From Fontibacillus panacisegetis (lineage in GTDB: Bacteria; Bacillota; Bacilli; Paenibacillales; Paenibacillaceae): 51,962 nt of DNA. Position 1 is the first letter of the stretch. Each line of letters opens with the position of its first letter. The translations under genes and the position numbers were made by a program. The stretch is from positions 1-51,962 of the forward strand of contig NZ_FNBG01000032.1 of the NCBI RefSeq assembly GCF_900102215.1, written 5' to 3'. The notes beneath the pieces were generated by a model. That model did not search any database. It had not been told where the DNA came from and saw nothing but the letters and a program-made list of their open reading frames with translations. Shown one piece after another: positions 18,223-27,090 of this stretch.

Positions 18223-18570
18223 AGGGGTTGTCCCAAAAGTAGGTTTAGTGTCAAAACTAGAAATAGCGGTGCAAGGAAGACGATCCCTGCACCGCTTGAT
18301 CCCGCCATATGCTATGACCGATCTCATGTGTAAAATAGTGCATGATGCGAGACTCCTGAAATTCCTGCAAATGTGCAGGCTTTCTCTAAGGATTCTCCTC
18401 AAACTAGTCTATTCTGAAACATATTCCTGCATTTTTGCAGGCTTTTGTTCATCCTTTCATGGCTACTTTTAAAAAGCTGCATTTTTACATCATTTTCCTG
18501 ATATCTTACCTCTCCACTGCTGAAAGAGCGTTCCTCAAAGTTATCTTAGATAACTTTTGGGACAGCCTCT
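18223..18570 (+). mobile_element. Non-autonomous TIR-bounded element (MITE-like), copy C of the dispersed repeat
   Basis: Outer ends are inverted repeats: GGTTGTCCCAAAAGT (18226-18240) and ACTTTTGGGACAGCC (18553-18567), 14 of 15 matching. Inside are a hairpin (GCGGTGCA...TGCACCGC, about 18267-18296), the three-dyad array shared with copy A (cores 18375, 18437, 18487), and a 21-base palindrome at 18537-18557 next to the right end. No transposase is encoded. It sits between the HEAT-like operon and the GH3 stop. Confidence 0.7.
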
Positions 18571-18587
18571 TGGTTGCTATTCAAAAC

Positions 18588-21374
18588 TTACACCTGTTTA
18601 AACTCAATCCAATCGATCAGCATACCAGGCTTGATGAAATCAAGCTTCAGCTCGTAAAGTCCCGCTTCCAGCTCGATTTTGACAAGTCTTTGTCTGATCC
18701 ATTTGCCCTCTGTCCCGTTCGTTTGAATGGTCGTCATTAGTTGATCGTTGAGTGTTACAATGCAAGCGCTCTGTGCCAAAGGATTATCCGGAGACATGAT
18801 ATGAACGATGATCCGGTATTCTCCGGCTTGATCTACTTGGATAAAGATTGGCGCAGCTCCAGCTGGTTTAATCTGAGCGTTCTCAGATATCGCTTGTACT
18901 TGCCCCGGTGACAGCGATGCATTTGATTTGAATTTTTGAGTCGCCTCTACCGTCACCTGTTTTCTAGAGAATACAGGCGCATGCATGATGAATTCGCAAA
19001 TATTCATTGCGCTGCGTTGTAATTCACCACGGGTTAGAGTGCCATTTTCCAAAGAAGCTATCGTATTGTCATCCAAGGAATTGATTTCCGCTCCATAATT
19101 ATTGACGACCATATATAGATCGTTTTGCGCGCGAACCATGTAGTTCGTATATTTCGCATCCGGTGACCCTCCGTGAACAACATCGTTCATAACTGCCCAC
19201 CAATCCGTCATCACGATGCCTTTATAGCCCCATTCTCCGCGAAGAATCGTAGTGTTCAGATCATAGTTGGAAGCAGCCCAATGCCCATTCACAGGATTGT
19301 AGGAGGTCATAATTGAATTCGCTACCCCCTGCTTCACCGCCATTTCGAAACCTTTCAAATAAATTTCTCTAAGGGCGCGTTCAGAAACGACAGCATCTAC
19401 CTTACTACGGTACTTTTCCTGATTGTTGCAGGCGAAATGCTTCAGTGTAGCGTTAGAGCCGCCTTTCTTGATACCACGAGTGCAAGCTACAGCAAATGCC
19501 CCTGAAACAAGCGGGTCCTCCGAAAAATATTCAAAATTCCGTCCATTCAGCGGACTACGACGAATATTGAGACCAGGTCCAAGCAATGTGTCTATGTTGT
19601 TTCTCAACAATTCCTGACCTTCCATAACATACAGCTCTTCGACCAGCTCCACATTCCATGAAGCAGCGAGCAAGGTTCCAATAGACACCTGAGTAGCCTT
19701 CTCACCGCTATCCATACGAATTCCGGACGGTCCGTCTGCCGTGCAAGCCACTGGAATTCCGTAATTCAACAGCGCGTCACTTACTCCTCCAAAGGCAGAA
19801 GCCGTACCCGGCGTAACTAGCGGACTGCTCATCCCCTCTCCTCTGACTATTACAGCCAGATCCTGATCGCTGAGCTGGGCAATAAAGTCTTCCATGCTGA
19901 CCTTCTTCTCATGTACATCCTTCAATTTATAGCCTTTGTCACCTGTTTGCTTTATGGTCTTGGGCAGATTCTTCTCCATTCTCTCGGCCAAAGAAATCTT
20001 TTGTACAGGCACTTCTACATAAGTAAGCTTATACGTACCGTCTTCCTTTTGTGCGCCCGGCTTCATTCTTGTAAAGCCTTCTGTTGGCGCGAGCGCTTCC
20101 TGCAGCTGCTCCACAACTTGGAGGGACTCTACTTCGTAACCACTTTGTCCTTCCACATTTATTTCTACAACATTCTTGACGCTGTTCCCTATATAAAAGT
20201 GGTAGACGCCCGCTTCCAAAACATAAGCAGAGGGATGACCTGTCACACCTTCATCATCATAGGATGCCATGGAATGAACAGGGAAGCACACAGTAAGATG
20301 CTGCGATTCACCCGGCTGAAGATTTTCCGTCTTGCCGAATGCTGCCAAAGCTTTAGCTGGCTGTCCCAGCTTGCCTTGTGGCGCTTCATAATAGACCTGA
20401 ACGACTTCTTTACCCGCAAAGGCTGATCCCGTATTGGTTACGGTTGCGCCAATTTCAACGTGCTTCTCTCCCTCTGTGGTAACCAGTTTGGCTTCCTCAG
20501 GCTCAATCCTGAATTCTGTATACGACAGACCATAACCAAATTCAAACAATACTTTATCCGGACAGAATGTCTCAAAATAACGATACCCGACATAAATATC
20601 TTCCTGATAAAAGTTTGTAAATTCATTCCCGTAATTACGGGTTGATGGATAATCCTCAATCGAATAAGCGATCGTATCGGTTAATTTACCGCTAGGCACT
20701 ACATCCCCAACTAACACGTCAGCGATCGCATTACCGCCTTCCATCCCGCCCTGCCAAGCGTAGATGATACATGGAATCGGGTGTACATAGCCTTCATCAT
20801 TCATCCAGTTCATATCTATAATGTTTGAAACATTCAGCACAACGACGGTCTGTTCAAAATGAGCCGTTACCTGCTTCAGCATGGCTTTTTCCTCTGCTGT
20901 TAATTGGTAGCTGCCCGGCTCGTTGGCATTATCCTGGTCTTCTCCCGCAGTGCGTCCGATGACAATAATCGCCTTGTTCGATTTTTGTCTGGCCTCTGAC
21001 ACCAGCTCATCAGTTAAAGGCATTTCCTTCTGATGCCACGGCTCAGCAGCCCAGCCGCCCCCGCCATTATCAAATGGATTCTGCTCAATCCATTTTTCAT
21101 ATACAGCCGCTAATTCTTCGTTAACTGTGATGTTCTTTTTGCTGCGAAGACCACCCAACAAATTGGTTGTATAGGTAACGTTGACGCTACCGCCCGAGCC
21201 TGTGCCGCTGCGATAATAATTCACTTGAATTCTGCCAAAAACAGCAACGTTGTCATCTTTTTGAAGCGGAAGAACATGCCCCTCATTCTTTAACAGCACA
21301 GCACCTTCTGCAGCGACTACTCTGCTAAATTCAGCAAAACCTTCTAATGGAACTCCCAGTTTTTGTGTATTCAA
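18588..21374 (-). CDS. Circularly permuted GH3 beta-glycosidase with C-terminal CBM-like domain
   Basis: A 928-residue enzyme with the GH3 domains in swapped order: the C-terminal sandwich comes first (VVAAEGAVLLKN near 19-30, GRTAGED near 140), then a fibronectin III-like segment (about 280-410), then the catalytic barrel (about 480-790). The barrel shows GPGLNIRRSPLNGRNFEYFSEDP (599-621), LKHF, and the nucleophile Asp724 in VMTDWW. A terminal 90-residue beta domain ending IDWIEFKQV resembles CBM6/35 modules. There is no signal peptide, so it acts in the cytoplasm on imported oligosaccharides, probably beta-glucosides. Start is TTG, with GGGAGGG six bases upstream. It ends 18 bases from element C. 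Confidence 0.93.
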   Translation of the reverse strand: MNTQKLGVPLEGFAEFSRVVAAEGAVLLKNEGHVLPLQKDDNVAVFGRIQVNYYRSGTGSGGSVNVTYTTNLLGGLRSKKNITVNEELAAVYEKWIEQNPFDNGGGGWAAEPWHQKEMPLTDELVSEARQKSNKAIIVIGRTAGEDQDNANEPGSYQLTAEEKAMLKQVTAHFEQTVVVLNVSNIIDMNWMNDEGYVHPIPCIIYAWQGGMEGGNAIADVLVGDVVPSGKLTDTIAYSIEDYPSTRNYGNEFTNFYQEDIYVGYRYFETFCPDKVLFEFGYGLSYTEFRIEPEEAKLVTTEGEKHVEIGATVTNTGSAFAGKEVVQVYYEAPQGKLGQPAKALAAFGKTENLQPGESQHLTVCFPVHSMASYDDEGVTGHPSAYVLEAGVYHFYIGNSVKNVVEINVEGQSGYEVESLQVVEQLQEALAPTEGFTRMKPGAQKEDGTYKLTYVEVPVQKISLAERMEKNLPKTIKQTGDKGYKLKDVHEKKVSMEDFIAQLSDQDLAVIVRGEGMSSPLVTPGTASAFGGVSDALLNYGIPVACTADGPSGIRMDSGEKATQVSIGTLLAASWNVELVEELYVMEGQELLRNNIDTLLGPGLNIRRSPLNGRNFEYFSEDPLVSGAFAVACTRGIKKGGSNATLKHFACNNQEKYRSKVDAVVSERALREIYLKGFEMAVKQGVANSIMTSYNPVNGHWAASNYDLNTTILRGEWGYKGIVMTDWWAVMNDVVHGGSPDAKYTNYMVRAQNDLYMVVNNYGAEINSLDDNTIASLENGTLTRGELQRSAMNICEFIMHAPVFSRKQVTVEATQKFKSNASLSPGQVQAISENAQIKPAGAAPIFIQVDQAGEYRIIVHIMSPDNPLAQSACIVTLNDQLMTTIQTNGTEGKWIRQRLVKIELEAGLYELKLDFIKPGMLIDWIEFKQV

Positions 21375-21415
21375 ATGATTCCCTCCCTATAGTTATATCA
21401 GTTACATTCATCATG

Positions 21416-21446
21416 AAAAACCCCATCCTTTTTTGGACAGGGTTCT
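21416..21446 (-). terminator. Intrinsic terminator after ydjI
   Basis: On the minus strand AACCC-TG-TCC and GGA-TG-GGGTT enclose an A6 loop, followed by a T5 run. It ends the pspA-ydjGHI transcript and separates it from GH3. Confidence 0.65.
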
Positions 21447-21469
21447 CCAAGTTGAACAACCTCTTATAC

Positions 21470-22477
21470 TCAACCAAGCTTCTGACCACAATTCGGGCAG
21501 AAGTTGGCTCCTTCGTTTTTCGCACCACAGTTTGGACAGAAATTAGGCTTGCTTCCGCCTTGAGAAGGGGTTGAATTAGCAGACGATTGCTCCTTCTCAG
21601 CCGCAGGCTTTGGATTCTGATTTTGACCCTGGTTCATGTTTTTCATCATTTCATTAGCCAGATTCATCCCCATCATCATACCTGCCATGTCCGAAGCAGT
21701 GCCGCCGCCTTGCAGCTTGCCGGAAGCCATTGCATCGGTCATGCTGATTTGTTGATATTTTTGCAAATTACCGACCATTTCATGCGAAGCCGTCTTCGTG
21801 ATCATATCCTGAATTTCTTTAGGATAGTTGAAGCTCATCACTTGAAATCCGGTAATAGTCATCCCGTTATTCAGCACTTCCATATCCAGATCCTCACGAA
21901 TACCTCTGGCTATTTCATATGCATTCGCCTGCAGATTGAACATATCCTTGCCTTCCCTGCTAACCCACTTCATTAACAATTGATCCAGCACGGAGGTGAT
22001 GCGAATTTTGACATCCTCTACAAGATAACTGTCTTTCATACCAGCAATTTTATCAATCAGCGTAACGTAATCATTCACTTTAAAATTAAACGTACCGTTC
22101 GCTCGAATCGGCATACCCCCGGGCAACTGTGGAGTCGGGATCATGATCGGATTCTGGGTTCCCCACTTAACAGTAAATTCCTTCGTGTTAACGAACAAAA
22201 CCTCTACCCTCATGCCACTATTGAAGCCAAATTTGAATCCTTTTAGCGTAGACAGGAACGGGATAATATCCGAATCGATGCTATACTCTCCGTCATCCTG
22301 AAAAACCCCTTCAATTTTGCCGTTGTTAACGAATATAGCGTCTTGACCTGCACGGATAATCAGTTTACTGCCCTTCTTGATCTCCCGGTTGCTCCATTTC
22401 CAGAAAATCATATCATCTCTAAATTCTTCCCATTCTACAACGTTTGAAAATTGATTTTTAAAAAATCCCATGTCCAT
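21470..22477 (-). CDS. ydjI: YdjI-like SPFH-domain protein with zinc-ribbon tail
   Basis: A 335-residue protein with an SPFH/virion-core-like domain (about 20-230), a Gly/Met-rich middle, and a C-terminal pair of CxxC knuckles (FCPNCGAKNEGANFCPNCGQ) forming a zinc ribbon. No membrane helix is evident. In Bacillus subtilis, YdjI works with PspA and the YdjG/YdjH membrane proteins in the cell-envelope stress response. It is the last gene of that operon here. Two ATGs six bases apart (22477, 22471) share an AAGGAAAGAGG site; the first is kept. Confidence 0.88.
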   Translation of the reverse strand: MDMGFFKNQFSNVVEWEEFRDDMIFWKWSNREIKKGSKLIIRAGQDAIFVNNGKIEGVFQDDGEYSIDSDIIPFLSTLKGFKFGFNSGMRVEVLFVNTKEFTVKWGTQNPIMIPTPQLPGGMPIRANGTFNFKVNDYVTLIDKIAGMKDSYLVEDVKIRITSVLDQLLMKWVSREGKDMFNLQANAYEIARGIREDLDMEVLNNGMTITGFQVMSFNYPKEIQDMITKTASHEMVGNLQKYQQISMTDAMASGKLQGGGTASDMAGMMMGMNLANEMMKNMNQGQNQNPKPAAEKEQSSANSTPSQGGSKPNFCPNCGAKNEGANFCPNCGQKLG

Positions 22478-22514
22478 ACCTCTTTCCTTCTATAAAATAA
22501 TCTTCCGTTATTAT

Positions 22515-23312
22515 TTAAAATTTGCCTCTGCTGCCGCTATGCGAATGACCCCCACTGGTGGTTCCTCCACCTCCGCCACCGCCGCCGGAGCCGCCGCCAG
22601 AACTCTTTTCGATCTTTGTTTTCGTTACAGTTGTTCTAATATATTGATCTTGATGATCTATAATCCCCGATGTGCTGGCATCCTCATAAGTACGACGGTT
22701 TACGGTTACACGCCCGCCAGAGCGATAAGCCATAATACCTACGACAATGCCTCCAAGAGCCAAAGCTCCTCCTAATTGAAACCATATATTAAACAAAATA
22801 TTATCCGGGTTCACACCAGGCTCAAAGCCCATATATTTATAGGAGGTTTTGATATATTTCTTAAAAGCCACTTTATAATTGCCATCTGATAAATACGGGG
22901 TTATTTTGTTACGAATTTTATCCAGTCTGCCATCATCCAGATACGTCTCTGCTTTATAAAATCCCGCCAAATAGACATCCCGATTCCTCATATCCATGGT
23001 TAAGATTACTGCATTCCCATGAGACTTATCGTACCCTGGTGCTTGCTCATCATAAAAATCCTCAGTCATTTTCACGATATCTATGTTTTCAGGATTATTA
23101 GAAGTAATAATAATGATATCCGTTTCTCTTTTGGCTCCGTACTTATTAGCCATCGTGGTTAATTCATCGTATTCCTCCTGCGTGAGCAGGTTCGCATCAT
23201 CATAGATCAATGTTTTTTCTTCCACTGCCGCCGCAGCCATTTGAGTAGGAATAGCAAGATACACAGATAAGAAGAATAAAATTACCAGAACCGCACTACT
23301 GTATCTTCTCAC
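22515..23312 (-). CDS. ydjH: YdjH-like TPM-domain membrane protein
   Basis: About 265 residues. The start is GTG at 23312: GGAGGAGG lies six bases before it and a signal-type helix follows at once (SSAVLVILFFLSVYLAIP). Its GTG overlaps the upstream TGA by two bases (GTGA). The TPM domain (VEEKTLIYDDANLLTQEE through the SDGNYK region) faces outward, a second membrane helix follows (GGALALGGIVVGIMAY), and the tail is very Gly/Ser-rich. TPM proteins bind Ca2+ and occur in membrane-stress complexes. Operon context with PspA supports a YdjH role. Confidence 0.88.
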   Translation of the reverse strand: MRRYSSAVLVILFFLSVYLAIPTQMAAAAVEEKTLIYDDANLLTQEEYDELTTMANKYGAKRETDIIIITSNNPENIDIVKMTEDFYDEQAPGYDKSHGNAVILTMDMRNRDVYLAGFYKAETYLDDGRLDKIRNKITPYLSDGNYKVAFKKYIKTSYKYMGFEPGVNPDNILFNIWFQLGGALALGGIVVGIMAYRSGGRVTVNRRTYEDASTSGIIDHQDQYIRTTVTKTKIEKSSGGGSGGGGGGGGTTSGGHSHSGSRGKF

Positions 23313-24340
23313 AGGAAACCTCCTCCCATCATCAATGAAATTAATTTCAACAACAGGAGTGAGACACCCGAAACACCCGCAAACCACGACATTACCTTCG
23401 CTTTGCTTATCGGAGGTTTGCCAACCACCTTGCCCGTCTGTCCGTTCATGGCAAACGTGTACTCCTTTTTATTGTAATCATAATGAACCACCCATACCGG
23501 GAGTAGAGTATAGTCGGCGCCCCTTACCTTTGTATCGATCTGCTTATTAATGAAGTTAACCGTGCTATATCCTGTTACCGATGCAGAAATAGCAGATTCA
23601 ATATATCCACTGATTTTATCCTTCGCTCGGGGTAGAAGCTGTTCGTCATTATAGCTATATTTTTCTGCAACATAGCCTGCGAGATATGGAGTCTTAAAGC
23701 CCTTCAATTGATCATAAGGAAAAGGCTCCAGCTTATCCATCAGCTCATCGTTCATCTTCTCCGAAGCATCAATCGGAATTTTCGAATAATCGAGACGCAA
23801 TCTCCGGTAGACGTCATAATGCTGTGTTTCTGTATACCGGTAATCACCTTTAGTATAAGTTCTTACTTTCGTAGCTTGACCATATACATCCACCTTGTTA
23901 TGTAATTCATACAACCAGAAGGGTACGTACATCCCCGTGATACCCTTTATACGATCGGCGGTCATAAATCCGCCTGGGGTAAGCAAACCGTTTTTGCACC
24001 ATTTCTTAAAAGCCTGCATCGCCTCTTCCTTGCTAATCGAAAAAGGAATAACCATCGCCGGAGCCAGTTTCCCGCTCAATCGGTCGCCAAGAACAACAGC
24101 CGAGCCGCAAAAGCTGCATACCGTAGCAGCCGTCTCGGCTTCCGTCATAATGACAGCCCCGCAGCTGGTGCAATGGTATTCCTGAACCTCATCCCCTGAG
24201 AACACCCCATTGCCCAGAGGATCGGCGATATTCTTAATATCGTCCTTTCTTCCGCAGCTCTGGCAGGATAACATCCCTGTCTCACTATCAAAAACCATAC
24301 CGCTGCCGCAGTTAGGACATTTGTATTCAATCACCTGCAA
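23309..24340 (-). CDS. ydjG: YdjG-like zinc-ribbon membrane protein
   Basis: About 343 residues. The start is assigned to TTG at 24340, because a GAGGTGA site overlapping the pspA stop lies five bases before it; the longer frame to 24394 would overlap pspA needlessly. It carries two N-terminal Cys4 knuckles (YKCPNCGSGMVF...LSCQSCG and YHCTSCGAVI...VCSFCGS), then a soluble domain with several aromatic-rich strands, and one C-terminal membrane helix (VMSWFAGVSGVSLLLLKLISL). In B. subtilis YdjG recruits PspA to the membrane with YdjH. Translational coupling to both neighbours suggests a fixed complex. Confidence 0.87.
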   Translation of the reverse strand: MQVIEYKCPNCGSGMVFDSETGMLSCQSCGRKDDIKNIADPLGNGVFSGDEVQEYHCTSCGAVIMTEAETAATVCSFCGSAVVLGDRLSGKLAPAMVIPFSISKEEAMQAFKKWCKNGLLTPGGFMTADRIKGITGMYVPFWLYELHNKVDVYGQATKVRTYTKGDYRYTETQHYDVYRRLRLDYSKIPIDASEKMNDELMDKLEPFPYDQLKGFKTPYLAGYVAEKYSYNDEQLLPRAKDKISGYIESAISASVTGYSTVNFINKQIDTKVRGADYTLLPVWVVHYDYNKKEYTFAMNGQTGKVVGKPPISKAKVMSWFAGVSGVSLLLLKLISLMMGGGFL

Positions 24341-24350
24341 ACTGCTCACC

Positions 24351-24989
24351 TCAATCTTTTTCCGTTGGATTAGAATCCTTCTCAAGTTGCGCAATCAGAG
24401 TATCCAGATCGTCTTCCTTCGCTCCCGCTCTAAGTTCAGCCAGAGCCATCGCTTCATTCAAGGCATCATTGGCCTTCTCCTCCATTGCAGAGAAAGAGGA
24501 ACTAACAGCACCCGCGGCCGATCCGCTCGAATTCAATCCTTGCTGCACCTTCGCAGCTGCCAGCTTGCCTTTTAGCTCAACATGCCGAGCTTCAAGCTGA
24601 CTGATGTCCGACACCAGCTTATCCTGCATTTGCTTCATACTTGCGGCATTTGAGGAAGCCTGGTCATAAGCTGCTTGCAGTTCACTCAACTTCTCTGCGA
24701 GCTTCACTTTTTTCTCCAGAAACTTACGAGCATCATCCTCATTACCCGCTTCTACGGACTTCTCGGCATAACGCTGCAGCTTCCTGATTTCGGAATTGCA
24801 CTCATCCAACGCGTTTTTTGCTCTTTGCTCATTCGCCAGCACAGAAGCCGTCTCCGCTTTCACCTTGCCAAGATCACTGTTCAGGCTCCGCATATATTCA
24901 TCAATTGTCTTCTCCGGATCTTCTACCCGATCCATAATTGAATTCATATTGACCCGCATAATATCCTTAAACCTCGATAAAATTCCCAT
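24351..24989 (-). CDS. pspA: PspA/IM30-family membrane-stress protein
   Basis: A 212-residue, almost fully alpha-helical protein. It starts MGILSRFKDIMRVNMNSIMD with the N-terminal amphipathic helix that binds damaged membranes, followed by long coiled-coil helices (about 30-200). The ATG at 24989 has GAGGAGG eight bases upstream; the longer open frame to 25091 has no ribosome site. It is first gene of pspA-ydjG-ydjH-ydjI, the ESCRT-III-related envelope-stress operon. Confidence 0.94.
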   Translation of the reverse strand: MGILSRFKDIMRVNMNSIMDRVEDPEKTIDEYMRSLNSDLGKVKAETASVLANEQRAKNALDECNSEIRKLQRYAEKSVEAGNEDDARKFLEKKVKLAEKLSELQAAYDQASSNAASMKQMQDKLVSDISQLEARHVELKGKLAAAKVQQGLNSSGSAAGAVSSSFSAMEEKANDALNEAMALAELRAGAKEDDLDTLIAQLEKDSNPTEKD

Positions 24990-25221
24990 ATTGAGATTCC
25001 TCCTCGAAAGTCCGCTTATTCTTATAATACAATAGTTTCGTGTAAAAGGTTTCAAAGTCCCCCAGATCCACATTTTTATTCGATAATACACATTTTAAGC
25101 CGAATTAAGATCAATTTTTGTTAATTTTGTTCGTTATTAATTATATTTACTGTATTTATATTCACAAGTAGGTTAAAATGTAAATAAAATAACGTAATCC
25201 TTTTGAAAGTGGGGGTCAAAT

Positions 25222-26316
25222 ATGGCACCAGTTCCATTTACACCTGAGAATTTACCGTTACCTGACGAACGAATAAACCAATTATTGTTCCTTCGAGAAT
25301 TAATTGAAGCAAATAAAAAAATCACACAATATCAAGTGCTGCTTCAGAATACTAAGCTCCCCTCACATTTATTGTTAAATCCTGTTATGCTTAACGAGGC
25401 GGTGCAATCAACTAAAATTGAAGGTACTCAAGTCACTCTCGATGAGGTTCTTGAAGTTGAGGCTCACAGCAGAAAGAATAATAAGGATGTTCAAGAGGTT
25501 CTTAACTATTACAATGCACTTCGTGATGGTATGGATAAGTTAGCCATTTTACCGATTTCCACAAGACTCTTTAAAGCAATGCATGTAACCCTGATGTCAA
25601 ACCACGTTCGCGGAAGCAACCGTTCTCCCGGTGAATATAGGAGTATCCAAAATTATATAGGTCCTGAAGGATGTACTTTAGATACAGCAACGTATGTTCC
25701 TCCACAACCCCAATTAGTTGACAACTATATGAGTAACTTGGAAAATTACATTAATAATCCTCAGGATCAATTTGATGAGCTAATTCGTGTTGCTATTATA
25801 CACGCACAGTTTGAAACCATTCATCCATTCCTTGATGGAAATGGGAGGATTGGCCGTATATTGATTCCATTGTACTTATTCAGCAAAAAAGTAATTGATT
25901 ATCCTAACTTTTTTCTAAGTGAAGCTTTGGAAAGAGATAAACATAAATATTATCGATTTCTTAATGATACAAGATATAGGGGAGACTGGAATCAGTGGAT
26001 TCAATTTTTTCTAGAGGCGATAATACTCCAAGCCGACAAAAATATTCACTTAATCAACAATGTTAATCAATTATATGAGCATGATTTAGAATTGGCTCAA
26101 TCTTTAATCAACAGCAGCGGTGTAAAGAAATTAATTGATGCAATTTACCAGAAGCCTATTTTTACCGTCCATACTATTTCTTCAGCAGCTGACATCCTAG
26201 AGGCCACTTGTAGAAGATATTTATCCATACTAGAGTCGAACAGGATCATATTTTCTGACGGGAAGCAAAGATCAAAAACTTATTATTACTACAATCTGCT
26301 GGATAAGTTACGCTGA
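25222..26316 (+). CDS. Fic-domain protein (class II AMP transferase or deAMPylase)
   Basis: A 364-residue Fic protein. The N-terminal inhibitory motif S/TxxxEG is present as STKIEG (63-68), making it class II. The Fic core has HPFLDGNGRIGR starting at His201, with all catalytic residues intact. The C-terminal 80 residues look like a winged helix (SAADILEATCRRYLSILESNRII). Fic enzymes transfer or remove AMP on target proteins. The gene is AT-rich relative to its neighbours and stands alone between terminators, consistent with horizontal gain. An AAAGTGGGGG site precedes the ATG. Confidence 0.92.
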   Translation: MAPVPFTPENLPLPDERINQLLFLRELIEANKKITQYQVLLQNTKLPSHLLLNPVMLNEAVQSTKIEGTQVTLDEVLEVEAHSRKNNKDVQEVLNYYNALRDGMDKLAILPISTRLFKAMHVTLMSNHVRGSNRSPGEYRSIQNYIGPEGCTLDTATYVPPQPQLVDNYMSNLENYINNPQDQFDELIRVAIIHAQFETIHPFLDGNGRIGRILIPLYLFSKKVIDYPNFFLSEALERDKHKYYRFLNDTRYRGDWNQWIQFFLEAIILQADKNIHLINNVNQLYEHDLELAQSLINSSGVKKLIDAIYQKPIFTVHTISSAADILEATCRRYLSILESNRIIFSDGKQRSKTYYYYNLLDKLR

Positions 26317-26350
26317 TCATATTAACTTAAAATGACTTTAACTTGTATAG

Positions 26351-26393
26351 AAAATCACAGGCCAGCCCTAAAGGGGTGACCTGTGATTTTTTT
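26351..26393. terminator. Bidirectional intrinsic terminator between fic and DUF1697 genes
   Basis: AAATCACAGG (26352-26361) and CCTGTGATTT (26380-26389) form a perfect 10-bp stem with an extra inner GCCC/GGGG-type pairing. T-runs follow on both strands, so it can end both convergent genes. Confidence 0.85.
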
Positions 26394-26414
26394 AAATTGC
26401 AGCTTATTCTATTG

Positions 26415-26966
26415 CTACAACGCCTCAAACATTGAGATCAGCTTATTCATCGTCTTCCAATTCCGGGTAGTTGGCACGCCCAGCTTCTCAACCTGAACGG
26501 CAAGCTTTGAATTGCGAATACTCTGTTGAAATAACATGTACACATCTCTTCCTTGAATGCTGAACTGGTCCCCCTTGAAATCGAATGCCTTCAGCTTTTC
26601 CATTCGTTCAGCATCCGGAGCGTCCAGCAGCATTGTCACGTACATGCTTTCAACCTCAGAGGAGGCTGCCGCCTCAGCAATTTCCTGATCCGAAAAAGGG
26701 CAGTTCCTAACGATTTCTTGTAATTCATCAGATGTTCTCAGGATCGTCGGAATTGAGAGACCGAACTCTTGTTCTATCATTTGCTCAATCATAATACGCA
26801 GCGTCTGCTCATCGTCATCAGATTCAAACAGAATATTTCCGCTTTGGATATACGTCTGCACCTCGGATAGCCCTAAGCGTTCCATAGCTGCTCTTAGCTC
26901 CGCCATCTTGATTTTATTCTTCCCGCCAACATTAATGCCCCGCAGTAAAGCGACATATTTACCCAT
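26415..26966 (-). CDS. DUF1697-family protein
   Basis: A 183-residue soluble protein matching the DUF1697 pattern: MGKYVALLRGINVGGKNKIKM at the start, VQTYIQSGNILFES, a central VTMLLDAP, and a C-terminal TTRNWKTMNKL. The start at 26966 is chosen because GGTGGT lies just upstream and the family begins at this Met. Biochemical function is unknown. No operon partner; it converges with fic. Confidence 0.88.
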   Translation of the reverse strand: MGKYVALLRGINVGGKNKIKMAELRAAMERLGLSEVQTYIQSGNILFESDDDEQTLRIMIEQMIEQEFGLSIPTILRTSDELQEIVRNCPFSDQEIAEAAASSEVESMYVTMLLDAPDAERMEKLKAFDFKGDQFSIQGRDVYMLFQQSIRNSKLAVQVEKLGVPTTRNWKTMNKLISMFEAL

Positions 26967-27090
26967 GTAACCACCACTTTCTAGAAATTCCACTATATTA
27001 AGTTTACCTGTTAATCATCCATTAACAAACAACATTTATAATTTACATAAAGCAGCCATCACTATATCCATCACAGAAAGGAATTCAAAT

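Noticed and set aside
311..18520. CRISPR-like array of short repeats
   Set aside because: The repeated units are short dyads at 50-62 base spacing with only two to four units per site, no constant direct repeat of 24-36 bases and no cas genes.
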